DNA of 59,104 nucleotides from a virus. The position numbers and the translations under genes were made by a program. Where the stretch lies: positions 1 through 59,104 of IMG/VR virus record IMGVR_UViG_3300050016_000060; one strand, given 5' to 3'. How positions within the stretch are numbered: position 1 is the first letter of the stretch; every line of letters starts with the position of its first letter. This document shows, piece after piece, positions 52,015 to 59,075 of this stretch. Under the pieces are notes generated by a model, which worked only from the letters and a program-made list of their open reading frames with translations, had not been told where the DNA came from and did not search any database.

Positions 52015-52164
52015 TTATGCCTCCTATTCGAGCGGTTTGAGACAGGGGAGTTTCGCCACGCGCCGCCAATGACACTTCCGCTCAAGAGCCTTGTGCGGCT
52101 TGCCCTTTTTGCAGTCCCACACGCTGATAGTCCATTGCTGTCCTTCGCCCGGCTCACCGGTGAA

Positions 52165-52863
52165 TCAATGGGTGTGGCTCCGGCTGATTTTCGTGGTGCC
52201 GTCGGGTTGGGCGGTTTCACTCAGAATGTCGATGTCACATTCCTCGACCGAACCGTCACACGTCGCACTCCAGCGCCGAATCTCGACAGGCCGGCCGGTC
52301 AACTTGGCCTGCTCAAACGCGGCTCGGCGCTTCGCCTGACGTTCGGCGTTTTTCGCGTCCAGCTTGGCTTTCTCTTCGTCCAAGCCGGGTTTGGCGAAGG
52401 CGACAGCGGCGGGATAGGTGAAACTCTCGCCTAAGGCGTCGATCACTTCGTTTTTGACGTGCGTTCCCCAGCCGCGAACGTCTTTCGCCAGGCCGAGCTT
52501 TTCCAGGAGTTCGGCCGCGTACCCAGAGACCGCATAGCCGGTCAGGTATTCCCCGTCGTGATAGTGATAGGTGACCTTGATTGGATCGGTGCCGTTTTCG
52601 ATTCGCTCGTGAGAGGCTTTTTCTTCGGCCGCTTTTGCGTCGGCCGCTTTTTTCTGCTCAGCCACAATTTCTCGGACCTTGGCCGCGAGTTCCGGTTTAT
52701 CCGCGATTCGGACCTTCAGCGTCCGCTTCGCCCCGCCGACGGTCTGGGTGCCGAAATCCACCATCGTCTCGCCGTCCTGCTGGACGATGCGACCGCCGGT
52801 GAACGTCCCGCCGCCGAGTATGCCGGCCGGTGCGGTCCAAGTGATGCTTTTTTCGTTCGACAT
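52165..52863 (-). CDS. hypothetical protein, 232 aa
   Basis: ATG 52863 with AAAGGGAAAAACC upstream, about 65 bases behind promoter copy 2. Contains ITWTAPAGILGGGTFTGGRI, a long charged helix (KVREIVAEQKKAADAKAAEE) and a second helix near the C-terminus (DEEKAKLDAKNAERQAKRRA). No family recognised. A short open frame after it (52015-52164) is too uncertain to call. Confidence 0.55.
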   Translation of the reverse strand: MSNEKSITWTAPAGILGGGTFTGGRIVQQDGETMVDFGTQTVGGAKRTLKVRIADKPELAAKVREIVAEQKKAADAKAAEEKASHERIENGTDPIKVTYHYHDGEYLTGYAVSGYAAELLEKLGLAKDVRGWGTHVKNEVIDALGESFTYPAAVAFAKPGLDEEKAKLDAKNAERQAKRRAAFEQAKLTGRPVEIRRWSATCDGSVEECDIDILSETAQPDGTTKISRSHTH

Positions 52864-52903
52864 GGTTTTTCCCTTTCGTGCCCCGGGTCGGCCAGGGTTG
52901 CCG

Positions 52904-52978
52904 GTCGAGTTCCTCACCCGACACCTTAATTATACCGGATAGCGTCGATGAGTCAAGCGTATAGTCTAGTTATTTTCG
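52904..52978 (-). promoter_or_regulatory. duplicated promoter-leader, copy 2
   Basis: Same TTGACT, 16-base spacer and TATAAT arrangement as copy 1, with identical flanks of about 75 bases. Just upstream (53000-53049) lie a GGGACGG/CCGTCCC-like hairpin and another terminal repeat. Confidence 0.75.
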
Positions 52979-53025
52979 GATTTTCCCGAAAATAGTTTTC
53001 TTGCCGTCCCGAAAGGCTCGGGGCG

Positions 53026-53049
53026 TGGTGCGTCAAGTGGATAATCACC
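53026..53049 (-). repeat. cassette terminal repeat next to the 53058 element
   Basis: On the minus strand GGTGATTATCCACTTGACGC..., 24 bases. It is followed outward by CAAATGAA, the 8 bases that were duplicated when the neighbouring element inserted. Confidence 0.7.
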
Positions 53050-53070
53050 CAAATGAAGGCAATAATATAG

Positions 53071-53099
53071 TTGACTCACCACGCTCCGCTGCCTATAAC
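53071..53099 (+). promoter_or_regulatory. promoter formed by the element's terminal repeat
   Basis: TTGACT (53071-53076) is part of the terminal repeat; 17 bases later TATAAC (53094-53099). The ATG at 53106 coincides with the predicted transcript start, giving a leaderless message. Confidence 0.7.
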
Positions 53100-53105
53100 G
53101 AGAGT

Positions 53106-53882
53106 ATGAGCATGACAGAAAAACGCATCGAACTTTGGTCTTGTGGCGGCGGTCGGCAGTCAGCCGGTATCGCGGCCTTCATCAAGGAAGGCTTGCTCCC
53201 CAGGCCGGATCATGTCGTCATGGTCGCCTTGGAATGGGAAGTGCGGACGGTCTGGGCCTACGTCAACGCCTACATCCGCCCCGCAATGGAATCGCTGGGT
53301 ATCCCGTTCACAGCCATTCCACGAAAGAAGTACGCGACGAAAGACTTCTGGGGCGGCGCAGACGGCGATTCCACGCTCTTGCCGGTCTACACGAACCAAT
53401 CGGGCGAGAACTCCAAGCTGCCAGAGTTTTGCAGCGGGGAGTGGAAGCGAGAAGTCGTCAAGCGCTGGGCCGCTGAACAACCTGGGTGGAAAGATCGCGG
53501 GGTAAATTGCTGGACTGGCATCAGCAAGGATGAGGCGGGCCGTCGCGGTGTCGCGCGGGCCTTGTGGTACGGGCCGACGTATCCCCTGCTCGATGTCCTC
53601 TGCACTCGCGTTGCCGGTTGCCTGATGGCTGTAGAGCGTCAAGGATGGCCAGCCCCGCCACGTTCGCGGTGTCGGCATTGTCCGAACCAGCAAGACGCGG
53701 AGTGGGCCGAACTGACTCCCGAAGAGTGGGAGCTTGCCTGCCAGACCGATGAAATGGTCCGCGAAGTCGATCCCCACGCTTTCCTGCATAAGAGCATGAT
53801 GCCGCTGCGAATGGTTACGTTGAATCCAGACGACGACAACGGCGGCTTGTACGGTGGATGCCAGAGCGGAACTTGTTGCTAA
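53106..53882 (+). CDS. PAPS reductase-like PP-loop protein
   Basis: 258 aa. The PP-loop is ELWSCGGGRQSAGIAA near residue 10. FCSGEWKREVVKRW, WTGISKDEAGR and a Cys cluster, RCRHCPNQQ, follow, with CQSGTCC at the end. This matches the phage PAPS-reductase/DndC-like branch of the adenine nucleotide alpha hydrolase family. Candidate roles are sulphur transfer or nucleic-acid modification. As transposon cargo beside a methyltransferase cassette, an anti-restriction role is possible (inference). Confidence 0.8.
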   Translation: MSMTEKRIELWSCGGGRQSAGIAAFIKEGLLPRPDHVVMVALEWEVRTVWAYVNAYIRPAMESLGIPFTAIPRKKYATKDFWGGADGDSTLLPVYTNQSGENSKLPEFCSGEWKREVVKRWAAEQPGWKDRGVNCWTGISKDEAGRRGVARALWYGPTYPLLDVLCTRVAGCLMAVERQGWPAPPRSRCRHCPNQQDAEWAELTPEEWELACQTDEMVREVDPHAFLHKSMMPLRMVTLNPDDDNGGLYGGCQSGTCC

Positions 53883-53891
53883 AGGTGAACC

Positions 53892-54431
53892 GTGATTGAT
53901 GAGAAGAAATCGACGGAAGCAGTTGCACTTGAACACGGCATGAATTGCCCACATAGGACGCCGAACAGCGACGACGATTGCACCTGCGGATTGCGTTGGC
54001 GGATCGCTCTCCAAACAGAACAGACGATGCACGCCGCATGGAGGAAGAGAGCCGAGGAAGCAGAAGCCGCGATTGCCGTTAGCTCTCAAGATGCCGTAGC
54101 CAAAGAATGCGAACGAATCAGCATCACAATCTACATGGCCGGGGACATCGCCCAGGCCAAGCAGATCATCCGTGGTTTTTGTTGGGCTCGCGGCTGGTGC
54201 GTAACGGTGACGCCAACGGCGTACATCTACTCCGGTGGTGAAGAAAGCGGCTTCATTGTTGGAATCGAAAACTATCCGCGATTCCCTTCCACGCTGGATG
54301 AATTGACCGGGAAGGCAAAGGAACTTGCCGAACGATTGGCCGTGCTTCTCTTTCAGAAAAGTTACATGATCTGCACACCAAAAACGACATTCTGGCAAAC
54401 CGACAAAATGCCTTTTGAAAAGGACAGTTGA
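53892..54431 (+). CDS. hypothetical protein, 179 aa
   Basis: GTG start 9 bases after the previous stop, AAAGGTGAACC upstream. N-terminal CPHRTPNSDDDCTCGLRWR zinc-like motif, then helices and a C-terminal TLDELTGKAKELAERLAVLL helix. Unknown; co-transcribed cargo. Confidence 0.6.
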   Translation: MIDEKKSTEAVALEHGMNCPHRTPNSDDDCTCGLRWRIALQTEQTMHAAWRKRAEEAEAAIAVSSQDAVAKECERISITIYMAGDIAQAKQIIRGFCWARGWCVTVTPTAYIYSGGEESGFIVGIENYPRFPSTLDELTGKAKELAERLAVLLFQKSYMICTPKTTFWQTDKMPFEKDS

Positions 54432-54579
54432 ATGAACGCAGACGGACCCCAAACCCTGATCGAAGCTGTGAAGCACTACGCTGATCTCACGGTCTGCCAT
54501 AACTACATGGTCAAGCTGAAATGGTCTGATGGCCGGATCGTCTGCCCGAAGTGTGGTAGCGACAAGATCGGCTCGGCAA

Positions 54580-54807
54580 TCACATACTTGACGCATCAAG
54601 GCCCGTCTGGGCTTTCACTAGCGCGAACTTCGCGCCGTACTTGATCTCGGCATCTTTAGTGGCCCGTCGTCTTGCTTCTCTCCCGTCGTTCCATCCGGCC
54701 ATGAAATCTTCGTCGTTCTGCATTCCCGCCGGCGTTGGCTGAACCGCCGCTGAACAAAACCACCCACGCATGTAAATCATCATCAGGTTGTACTGGTCTG
54801 CGCTCAT
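54580..54807 (-). CDS. cargo protein, 75 aa
   Basis: Starts MSADQYNLMMIYMRGWFCSA; MAGWNDGREARRRATKDAEI is a motif common in small phage proteins. The TGA stop lies inside the element's left terminal repeat. Unknown function. Confidence 0.6.
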   Translation of the reverse strand: MSADQYNLMMIYMRGWFCSAAVQPTPAGMQNDEDFMAGWNDGREARRRATKDAEIKYGAKFALVKAQTGLDASSM

Positions 54808-54816
54808 GTCAACTCC

Positions 54817-55026
54817 TCAAAAGTAGTCGTCATCCAGAGGTTCGTATTCCTTCATGACTGAGCCAGTTCCTTGGCATCGAGAGCATTCACGCACGCGAAG
54901 AAGATCGTCAACGATTGATTGCAACTCGCCGCTTCCCTGGCAATCTGGACACTCGTCACCTTCCTCGTGGTTTCCATCCCCGTTGTTCCAGTCGTAAGGT
55001 TCAATCGGGCAACCGTGATAGTCCAT
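54817..55026 (-). CDS. acidic zinc-knuckle cargo protein, 69 aa
   Basis: Two CxxCxGxG knuckles, CPDCQGSG and CSRCQGTG, between acidic ends (NGDGNHEEGDE; PLDDDYF). Same design as the 2188-2352 mini-protein. DnaJ-like zinc binding is likely; role unknown. Confidence 0.65.
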   Translation of the reverse strand: MDYHGCPIEPYDWNNGDGNHEEGDECPDCQGSGELQSIVDDLLRVRECSRCQGTGSVMKEYEPLDDDYF

Positions 55027-55031
55027 GTCGG

Positions 55032-55637
55032 TTACACCTTCTTTCCTGTCAGCCGTTCAAATATCTCAATCGTCTTCCATCCTTGCTCTGTCATCAGGTC
55101 CGCAAGAATGCAGTTGTCGGTCTTCAAAGTGGAATGCTTGATCTGACGTGCGTATGCCGTCAATCCAGCAATGAACCCGTGATGAAACGCCGTCGCCTCT
55201 TCAACCGTTTGCGGGCCTGTGAACGGTTCGCTAGAACACGTTACCAATACTTCCGGGAGGAACTCATCTGGTCGGCATTCCTTGCAAAAATACTCCGATC
55301 CGGCTTTGTGGTCGCACTTGATGTCGAGCGGCGGAAACTCGTTGCGGTCGTCTTTCGGATTCCTATCGTCCTTGATTTCTTCGAGTTGAAAAATAGATGC
55401 CGCCAACTTTTCAAATTGGTTCCCTTTCATCGGGCAGTCCGCTTCATTGCACCTAACGAAGTGGTGACACGCAAGGAATGTCGTGTTGCACTTCAGGCAA
55501 ACCTCGTCAACCAATCCATCACGGTAGGCTTGCACTTGCATCTCGACCAACTTGGCGTCCGGGAACCGTTGACGATGCAGCGACTCCGCAGCTTCCCTTT
55601 CGTGGCCAGTCGAATTACGTTTTCTTGCTTCACTCAT
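55032..55637 (-). CDS. cysteine-rich cargo protein, 201 aa
   Basis: ATG 55637 with TAGGAGAAAATCT upstream. Contains CLKCNTTFLACHHFVRCNEADC and a later CDHKAGSEYFCKECRPDEFLP, several zinc-type Cys/His groups, then a C-terminal helix with TVEEATAFHHGFIAGL. No family recognised. Confidence 0.6.
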   Translation of the reverse strand: MSEARKRNSTGHEREAAESLHRQRFPDAKLVEMQVQAYRDGLVDEVCLKCNTTFLACHHFVRCNEADCPMKGNQFEKLAASIFQLEEIKDDRNPKDDRNEFPPLDIKCDHKAGSEYFCKECRPDEFLPEVLVTCSSEPFTGPQTVEEATAFHHGFIAGLTAYARQIKHSTLKTDNCILADLMTEQGWKTIEIFERLTGKKV

Positions 55638-55651
55638 AGATTTTCTCCTAT

Positions 55652-55876
55652 TCAATCACCAGGGCAGTTTTCCGGGAATCCACATACCGTGTCGTGACAA
55701 TCGCAACCGTCGTGCGGATCAGCGCCGCATATTTCGCAGTCGTCGCTGTCCATTTCGCTGGCATCGCCTACAATTCCATCCCAGCAATCAAAGCAAAGAT
55801 CGGTTTGCTGTCCTTGCCATTCGCCAGACCATTGAACATCGAATTGCGTCCCGCAGATTGTGCAAGTTCTGTCCAT
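55652..55876 (-). CDS. Cys-rich acidic cargo protein, 74 aa
   Basis: MDRTCTICGTQFDVQWSGEW, then CFDCWDG and CEICGADPHDGCDCHD: three Cys pairs of a zinc-ribbon type. Start overlaps the upstream stop. Confidence 0.6.
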   Translation of the reverse strand: MDRTCTICGTQFDVQWSGEWQGQQTDLCFDCWDGIVGDASEMDSDDCEICGADPHDGCDCHDTVCGFPENCPGD

Positions 55877-56064
55877 TACTTCTTAACCTCGTCGATCCAA
55901 GATCGAATCCAGTAATTGAAATGCTTGTGCGCCAACGTGAACGCCTCTTGCTCTTCCTTCGTCAACGTCGATGAACTTCCGCCCAGCATCCCGTACCTCG
56001 GATCGCGGTCGATGTTCGCCAGCAGTTTTTCAAAATCGGCTTCCGCCAGGATGTAGGCTTTCAC
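55876..56064 (-). CDS. cargo protein, 62 aa
   Basis: First gene of the nested element's operon, starting 39 bases inside its right end. MKAYILAEADFEKLLANIDRD, helical C-terminus (FNYWIRSWIDEVKK). TTGACG in the terminal repeat is the only upstream -35-like box; no good -10 was seen. Confidence 0.6.
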   Translation of the reverse strand: MKAYILAEADFEKLLANIDRDPRYGMLGGSSSTLTKEEQEAFTLAHKHFNYWIRSWIDEVKK

Positions 56065-56377
56065 GGACCAACCTCCCTTGATGCGTCAAGTATGTGATTA
56101 CCATCGGCTCGATTGCCACGCGATGTATGTTGCGCTGCAACGCGAAGGGATGCCGGAAACAGTTTAGCGTCAAGGTCGGCACGATCTTTGAGGATTCCCC
56201 CCTGGGTCTCGACAAGTGGTTCATCGCGATCTGGTGCGTCATCAATGCCAAGAACGGCGTCAGCAGCTACGAGATTCATCGGGCGCTTGGCGTTACGCAA
56301 AAGACGGCCTGGTTCATGGACCATCGAATCCGCTTGGCACTCAAGACCGGCACGGCGGGTTTTATGGGGATCGAGTG

Positions 56378-56518
56378 ATGGCAAAATCCAAGGAAGCAAC
56401 GGCGTTCGATAAGGCGATGGCCGCACTTGTCCAAGTTCCGAAATCGGAACTTGACAAGGCGCTGCGCGAAGAGGCGCGGGCGAAGAAACGCCGCAAGCAA
56501 CGCAAGCACAAGCGATGA
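56378..56518 (+). CDS. IS1595-associated small basic protein, 46 aa
   Basis: ATG overlaps the TGA of the transposase-like gene by one base. MAKSKEATAFDKAMAALVQV, then PKSELDKALREEARAKK and a basic tail. Counterpart of 49589-49741. Ends 45 bases before the right terminal repeat. Confidence 0.7.
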   Translation: MAKSKEATAFDKAMAALVQVPKSELDKALREEARAKKRRKQRKHKR

Positions 56519-56622
56519 TGAATTTAGCCAGCATTTTCGCCCTCGCATGAATCAGTAATCCGTGGTGAGCCAAGTATGTCATTACCCAAATGAAACTTGG
56601 CTGCTTGTGTTTGCGAGGGCAA

Positions 56623-58191
56623 TCATATACTTGACTCATCAGCCGAAAAACCGCTGCCACAGAACGCAAAAAGCAACCGCGCCACAAGCCGGGACGACTG
56701 CATTTCCCAGCGCGCGAAGCTCATCGGTTCGACTGTTTGGAGCGTTGCCCATCCCATCGGCAACCCCTGTAGCCACTCCACGAATCGCGGATTGAGTCGC
56801 GGGCGCGAGGTCGGGCCTGACGGCAAGGATGCGCTCCCATTCGGCTCTGGCGGCGGGGCCTGGGGGCCAGTAAGGGATTCCTGAAATATCCGCACTTGGT
56901 CCGTGATCGTTGTCGTGATCGGCTCGCCGTCCTTGTTTCTCGGCATCTCCCCAGGTGCCCATGTCGCTTCTTTCGTTCCCGCTGACATTTGATTTCTTGG
57001 CGTGGCCCATTGGCTCATCGTCTGCTCCACCGACTTCGCAAACTCCCCGCCCAGCCCCTGCTTGCCCGTCGCATCCACTCCCGCCATCCCTGCTGGCGTC
57101 GGCCACAACTCCGAAGAGGCAGTCGGGACAGGTTCCTCGATGTTCATCGCTGATACGCCGGAAAACAAGTCCGCTTCCTTTGCAGGTCGTGCAAATTCTT
57201 CGATCGCTCCCCGCAGGCTGTCCTGCTTCCCCGGATGGTTGCCGCAACTCTCCGAGTCCTCCGCTCGTGGGGTCGGCCACGTTCCCGTTTGGCGATTCAG
57301 ATTGGCCCCCTGCGTCGATGTCTCGTCCACTCCCGGCCGTCTGCCGTCGTGCGATGTCGGGCTGTTCCACAGCGATTCCGTTTCCAGATTCTCCATGAGG
57401 ATATTTGCTGCTGCTGCTGCTGCTGCTGGCGAATGGCGTGCCCGTTCCGAGGGACAATCCAGATTCGCGTTTTTTGTCGGAGTCGGCCAGCACTTCGTCG
57501 CGCCCGTCAGACTGTCCATCGCGTCGGGGTGGTTGCCGCAACTTTCGGAGTCCTCGGCTCTGGGGGATGGCCAGTTGCTCGCCTCTTCGCACAACGCCCG
57601 AAAGCCCAGGGCCTTCGCTTCGTCGCTGCATACCGGCTCTTTGTGCTCCGAACTTCGCGGCGTAGGCCAAGAGGAAGAACCGTTCCCGCCGCTGGGGCGC
57701 TCCAACGTCTTCCGCCGCCACACTGATCCACTCCGCATCGTACCCGTCTTCGGCCAGCTCTCCGAGTATCCGAACGATGGGAGCTGTAAGCTGCTTTCCG
57801 CGCTCTGGAATAGCGATCCCTGGCACGTTCTCCAGGAAGAGGAATGGCGCTCCCACGTCGCGAAGGGTTCGCCGCAAGGCGGGCCAGAGATTTCTTGGAT
57901 CGCGTTCGAGTTCACGCTTTCCGGCGATGCTGTTTCCCTGGCAAGGGATTCCCGCAACGACGCAATCCACGAGACCGCGAAAGCCTTTGCCTTTGAAGGT
58001 GGTAAGGTCCGTCCAAATAGGCGCCGGATCAAGCCGCCCTTCTTCCATGCGCGTTGCCAGAACTTCGGCGGCATAGATTTCCCTCTCCAAGTGAACGAGC
58101 GTGCGAACGCCTGGCATTGCGAGTCGGACGGACAATCCGAGTCCGCCGATGCCGCTGCAAACTTCGATAGTTGTGAAGGAATTATCCACAC
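56623..58191 (-). other. 522-codon open frame overlapping the methyltransferase
   Basis: Same strand, different frame, GTG start 2 bases before the methyltransferase start and stop in the terminal repeat. It carries recognisable sequence: SSSWRTCQGSLFQSAESSLQ, SESWPKTGTMRSGSVWRRKT, repeated W(P/A)(T/S)PR units and LNPRFVEWLQGLPMGW. Proteins with SW+TSQxSLF, WPTPRASD repeats and NPxFVEWLMG are commonly annotated in prophages. They may be read from methyltransferase genes in a second frame. Translation is unproven. Confidence 0.4.
56639..58189 (-). CDS. C5 cytosine DNA methyltransferase
   Basis: 516 aa, GTG start. Motif I VCSGIGGLG (about residues 10-18), motif IV AGIPCQGNS with catalytic Cys (about 82), motif VI FLENVPG (about 120), motif VIII APQRRERFF (about 165), motifs IX/X ELRALGNAVVP (about 485). 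Between VIII and IX is a long variable region with a zinc-like CTTCKGSG...CPDC. Methylates cytosine in a sequence not predictable here; as phage cargo it may protect DNA from restriction. Confidence 0.92.
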   Translation of the reverse strand: MDNSFTTIEVCSGIGGLGLSVRLAMPGVRTLVHLEREIYAAEVLATRMEEGRLDPAPIWTDLTTFKGKGFRGLVDCVVAGIPCQGNSIAGKRELERDPRNLWPALRRTLRDVGAPFLFLENVPGIAIPERGKQLTAPIVRILGELAEDGYDAEWISVAAEDVGAPQRRERFFLLAYAAKFGAQRAGMQRRSEGPGLSGVVRRGEQLAIPQSRGLRKLRQPPRRDGQSDGRDEVLADSDKKRESGLSLGTGTPFASSSSSSSKYPHGESGNGIAVEQPDIARRQTAGSGRDIDAGGQSESPNGNVADPTSGGLGELRQPSGEAGQPAGSDRRICTTCKGSGLVFRRISDEHRGTCPDCLFGVVADASRDGGSGCDGQAGAGRGVCEVGGADDEPMGHAKKSNVSGNERSDMGTWGDAEKQGRRADHDNDHGPSADISGIPYWPPGPAARAEWERILAVRPDLAPATQSAIRGVATGVADGMGNAPNSRTDELRALGNAVVPACGAVAFCVLWQRFFG

Positions 58192-58246
58192 GATTCAGCC
58201 TCTTGATGAGCCAAGTATGTAATTGCCCTTCATTTCCATGCTTCGC

Positions 58247-58702
58247 TCATGGCGTCCCTCCTTGCAGCGTCAACTCGCTCGTAGCCGTCACTTCCGCCGC
58301 CTGTCCGGTGAATAGCGAAAATGCCGCGTTAGGGAATGTGGTCGGCCCATTGAACACCAGGCCGCTCGGCAAGTATAGCGTCGAGTCGGGGCAGACGATC
58401 TTCTTGGCCACGACCGTCAGCGTTGCGAAGTCCACCACGACCGGCTCAGGGATCAGGTTGACGACGAAGCTATTTCCCGCCGCGTCCTTGCCCTGCCCTA
58501 TGCAGGCGTCTACCTGCCAGATGCCTACGTGCTTCCATCGCACCATCGTTTCAGGGATCGTCACGATCATCTTGATCGGCGTGCCGTCCGGCAGCGGGAA
58601 GGTTCCCTGCATGTTCTCGATGGCGGTTCGCTTGAGGTGGATGCCGTAGGGCTTAACCTCCATTGCGGGGCAGAGCAGAGTTGCCTGAATGACGGTCAGC
58701 AT
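58247..58702 (-). CDS. hypothetical protein, 151 aa
   Basis: ATG 58702 overlaps the upstream stop (ATGCTGA). Beta-rich, ending VTATSELTLQGGTP. Hypothetical phage protein. Confidence 0.55.
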   Translation of the reverse strand: MLTVIQATLLCPAMEVKPYGIHLKRTAIENMQGTFPLPDGTPIKMIVTIPETMVRWKHVGIWQVDACIGQGKDAAGNSFVVNLIPEPVVVDFATLTVVAKKIVCPDSTLYLPSGLVFNGPTTFPNAAFSLFTGQAAEVTATSELTLQGGTP

Positions 58703-58992
58703 GATCGAAATACTCCCGCCGTCAAGTAACCGTGCCAATGTCCATTGCCGATGTTAATGCTTGGCGTCGTGGTCGGTTGTTCTTCGTTTTTGTCCCAACC
58801 CCACGCGCCAGGACATTGTTGACCATCATTGCGGACAGTAATTCCGCAGAGATCGCCGCATCCGCATGGACATCGAAACGACAACCTGCGGGTTGCTTCT
58901 GGATCAGGGAAATCCTGAACAGTCAGGAAGAACTCGCCAGGATCGTTGCACGAATCGAAGTCGGCAACTCGCTTCGCTTTTACATCGGCCAT
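58696..58992 (-). CDS. DUF6527-like protein, 98 aa
   Basis: ATG 58992. SFRCPCGCGDLCGITV, then TTTPSINIGNGHWHGYLTAG and a final Cys match the DUF6527 layout (CxCGC...PSI...H...G.V..C). Probable zinc site; function unknown. Confidence 0.7.
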   Translation of the reverse strand: MADVKAKRVADFDSCNDPGEFFLTVQDFPDPEATRRLSFRCPCGCGDLCGITVRNDGQQCPGAWGWDKNEEQPTTTPSINIGNGHWHGYLTAGVFRSC

Positions 58993-58997
58993 CAATA

Positions 58998-59075
58998 TCA
59001 CTCCCAAAACGCGAACACCGCCCACGCCAATAGGATCGCGGCGACACCGATCAGGCGGTAGTAGGTGATGCTCAT
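58998..59075 (-). CDS. single-helix membrane mini-protein, 25 aa
   Basis: MSITYYRLIGVAAILLAWAV followed by FAFWE. One membrane helix; ATG overlaps the upstream stop and the stop precedes the next ATG by 5 bases. Coupling to both neighbours supports it. Confidence 0.45.
   Translation of the reverse strand: MSITYYRLIGVAAILLAWAVFAFWE

Larger units (their letters stand above)
54575..56102 (-). mobile_element. nested five-gene inverted-repeat element with 8-bp target duplication
   Basis: Ends GG(C/T)AATCACATACTTGAC..., inverted and matching over about 27 bases with one mismatch. ATCGGCTC at 54567-54574 is repeated at 56103-56110. It carries five small minus-strand genes and no transposase, so it must have been moved in trans. 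1528 bp. Confidence 0.92.
54432..56378 (+). pseudogene. DDE-less IS1595 transposase-like gene split by a nested element
   Basis: The 5' part (54432-54574) encodes MNADGPQTLIEAVKHYADLT... and zinc ribbon CPKCGSDKIGS. The 3' part (56111-56378) encodes ATRCMLRCNAKGCRKQF, KVGTIFEDSPLGLDKWFIAI and GVTQKTAWFMDHRIRLAL. Removing the insert and one ATCGGCTC copy restores a 136-codon frame. Even when restored it ends at the point where the DDE domain should begin. Closely related to the N-terminus of the 49738-50622 fusion. Confidence 0.85.
53058..56586 (+). mobile_element. IS1595-like composite element with 8-bp target duplication
   Basis: The left end begins GGCAATAATATAGTTGAC. The right end (...GGTGAGCCAAGTATGTCATTACC) is its diverged inverse. 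CAAATGAA stands at 53050-53057 and again at 56587-56594, an exact 8-bp duplication as expected for IS1595-family transposition. Contents: a PAPS-reductase-like gene, a 179-aa gene, the DDE-less transposase-like gene (interrupted) and its basic accessory gene. Confidence 0.85.
56618..58227 (-). mobile_element. methyltransferase-carrying inverted-repeat cassette
   Basis: Left end GGCAATCATATACTTGAC, right end the inverse of GGCAATTACATACTTGGC. The methyltransferase gene fills the interior. Flanking 8-mers TTTGCGAG and CTTCATTT differ, so no target duplication remains. 1610 bp. Confidence 0.75.

Noticed and set aside
51756-53049. Complete element ending at 53049
   Set aside because: No oppositely oriented end lies to its left; probably truncated or merged with its neighbour.
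53160-54599. A 479-codon minus-strand open frame
   Set aside because: Antisense to the PAPS-reductase-like and 179-aa genes, which have motifs and a promoter; a shadow that starts in the terminal repeat.
56618-58235. Target duplication for the methyltransferase cassette
   Set aside because: TTTGCGAG and CTTCATTT do not match; only a reverse-complement resemblance of the right flank to the CAAATGAA target exists, which is not a duplication.
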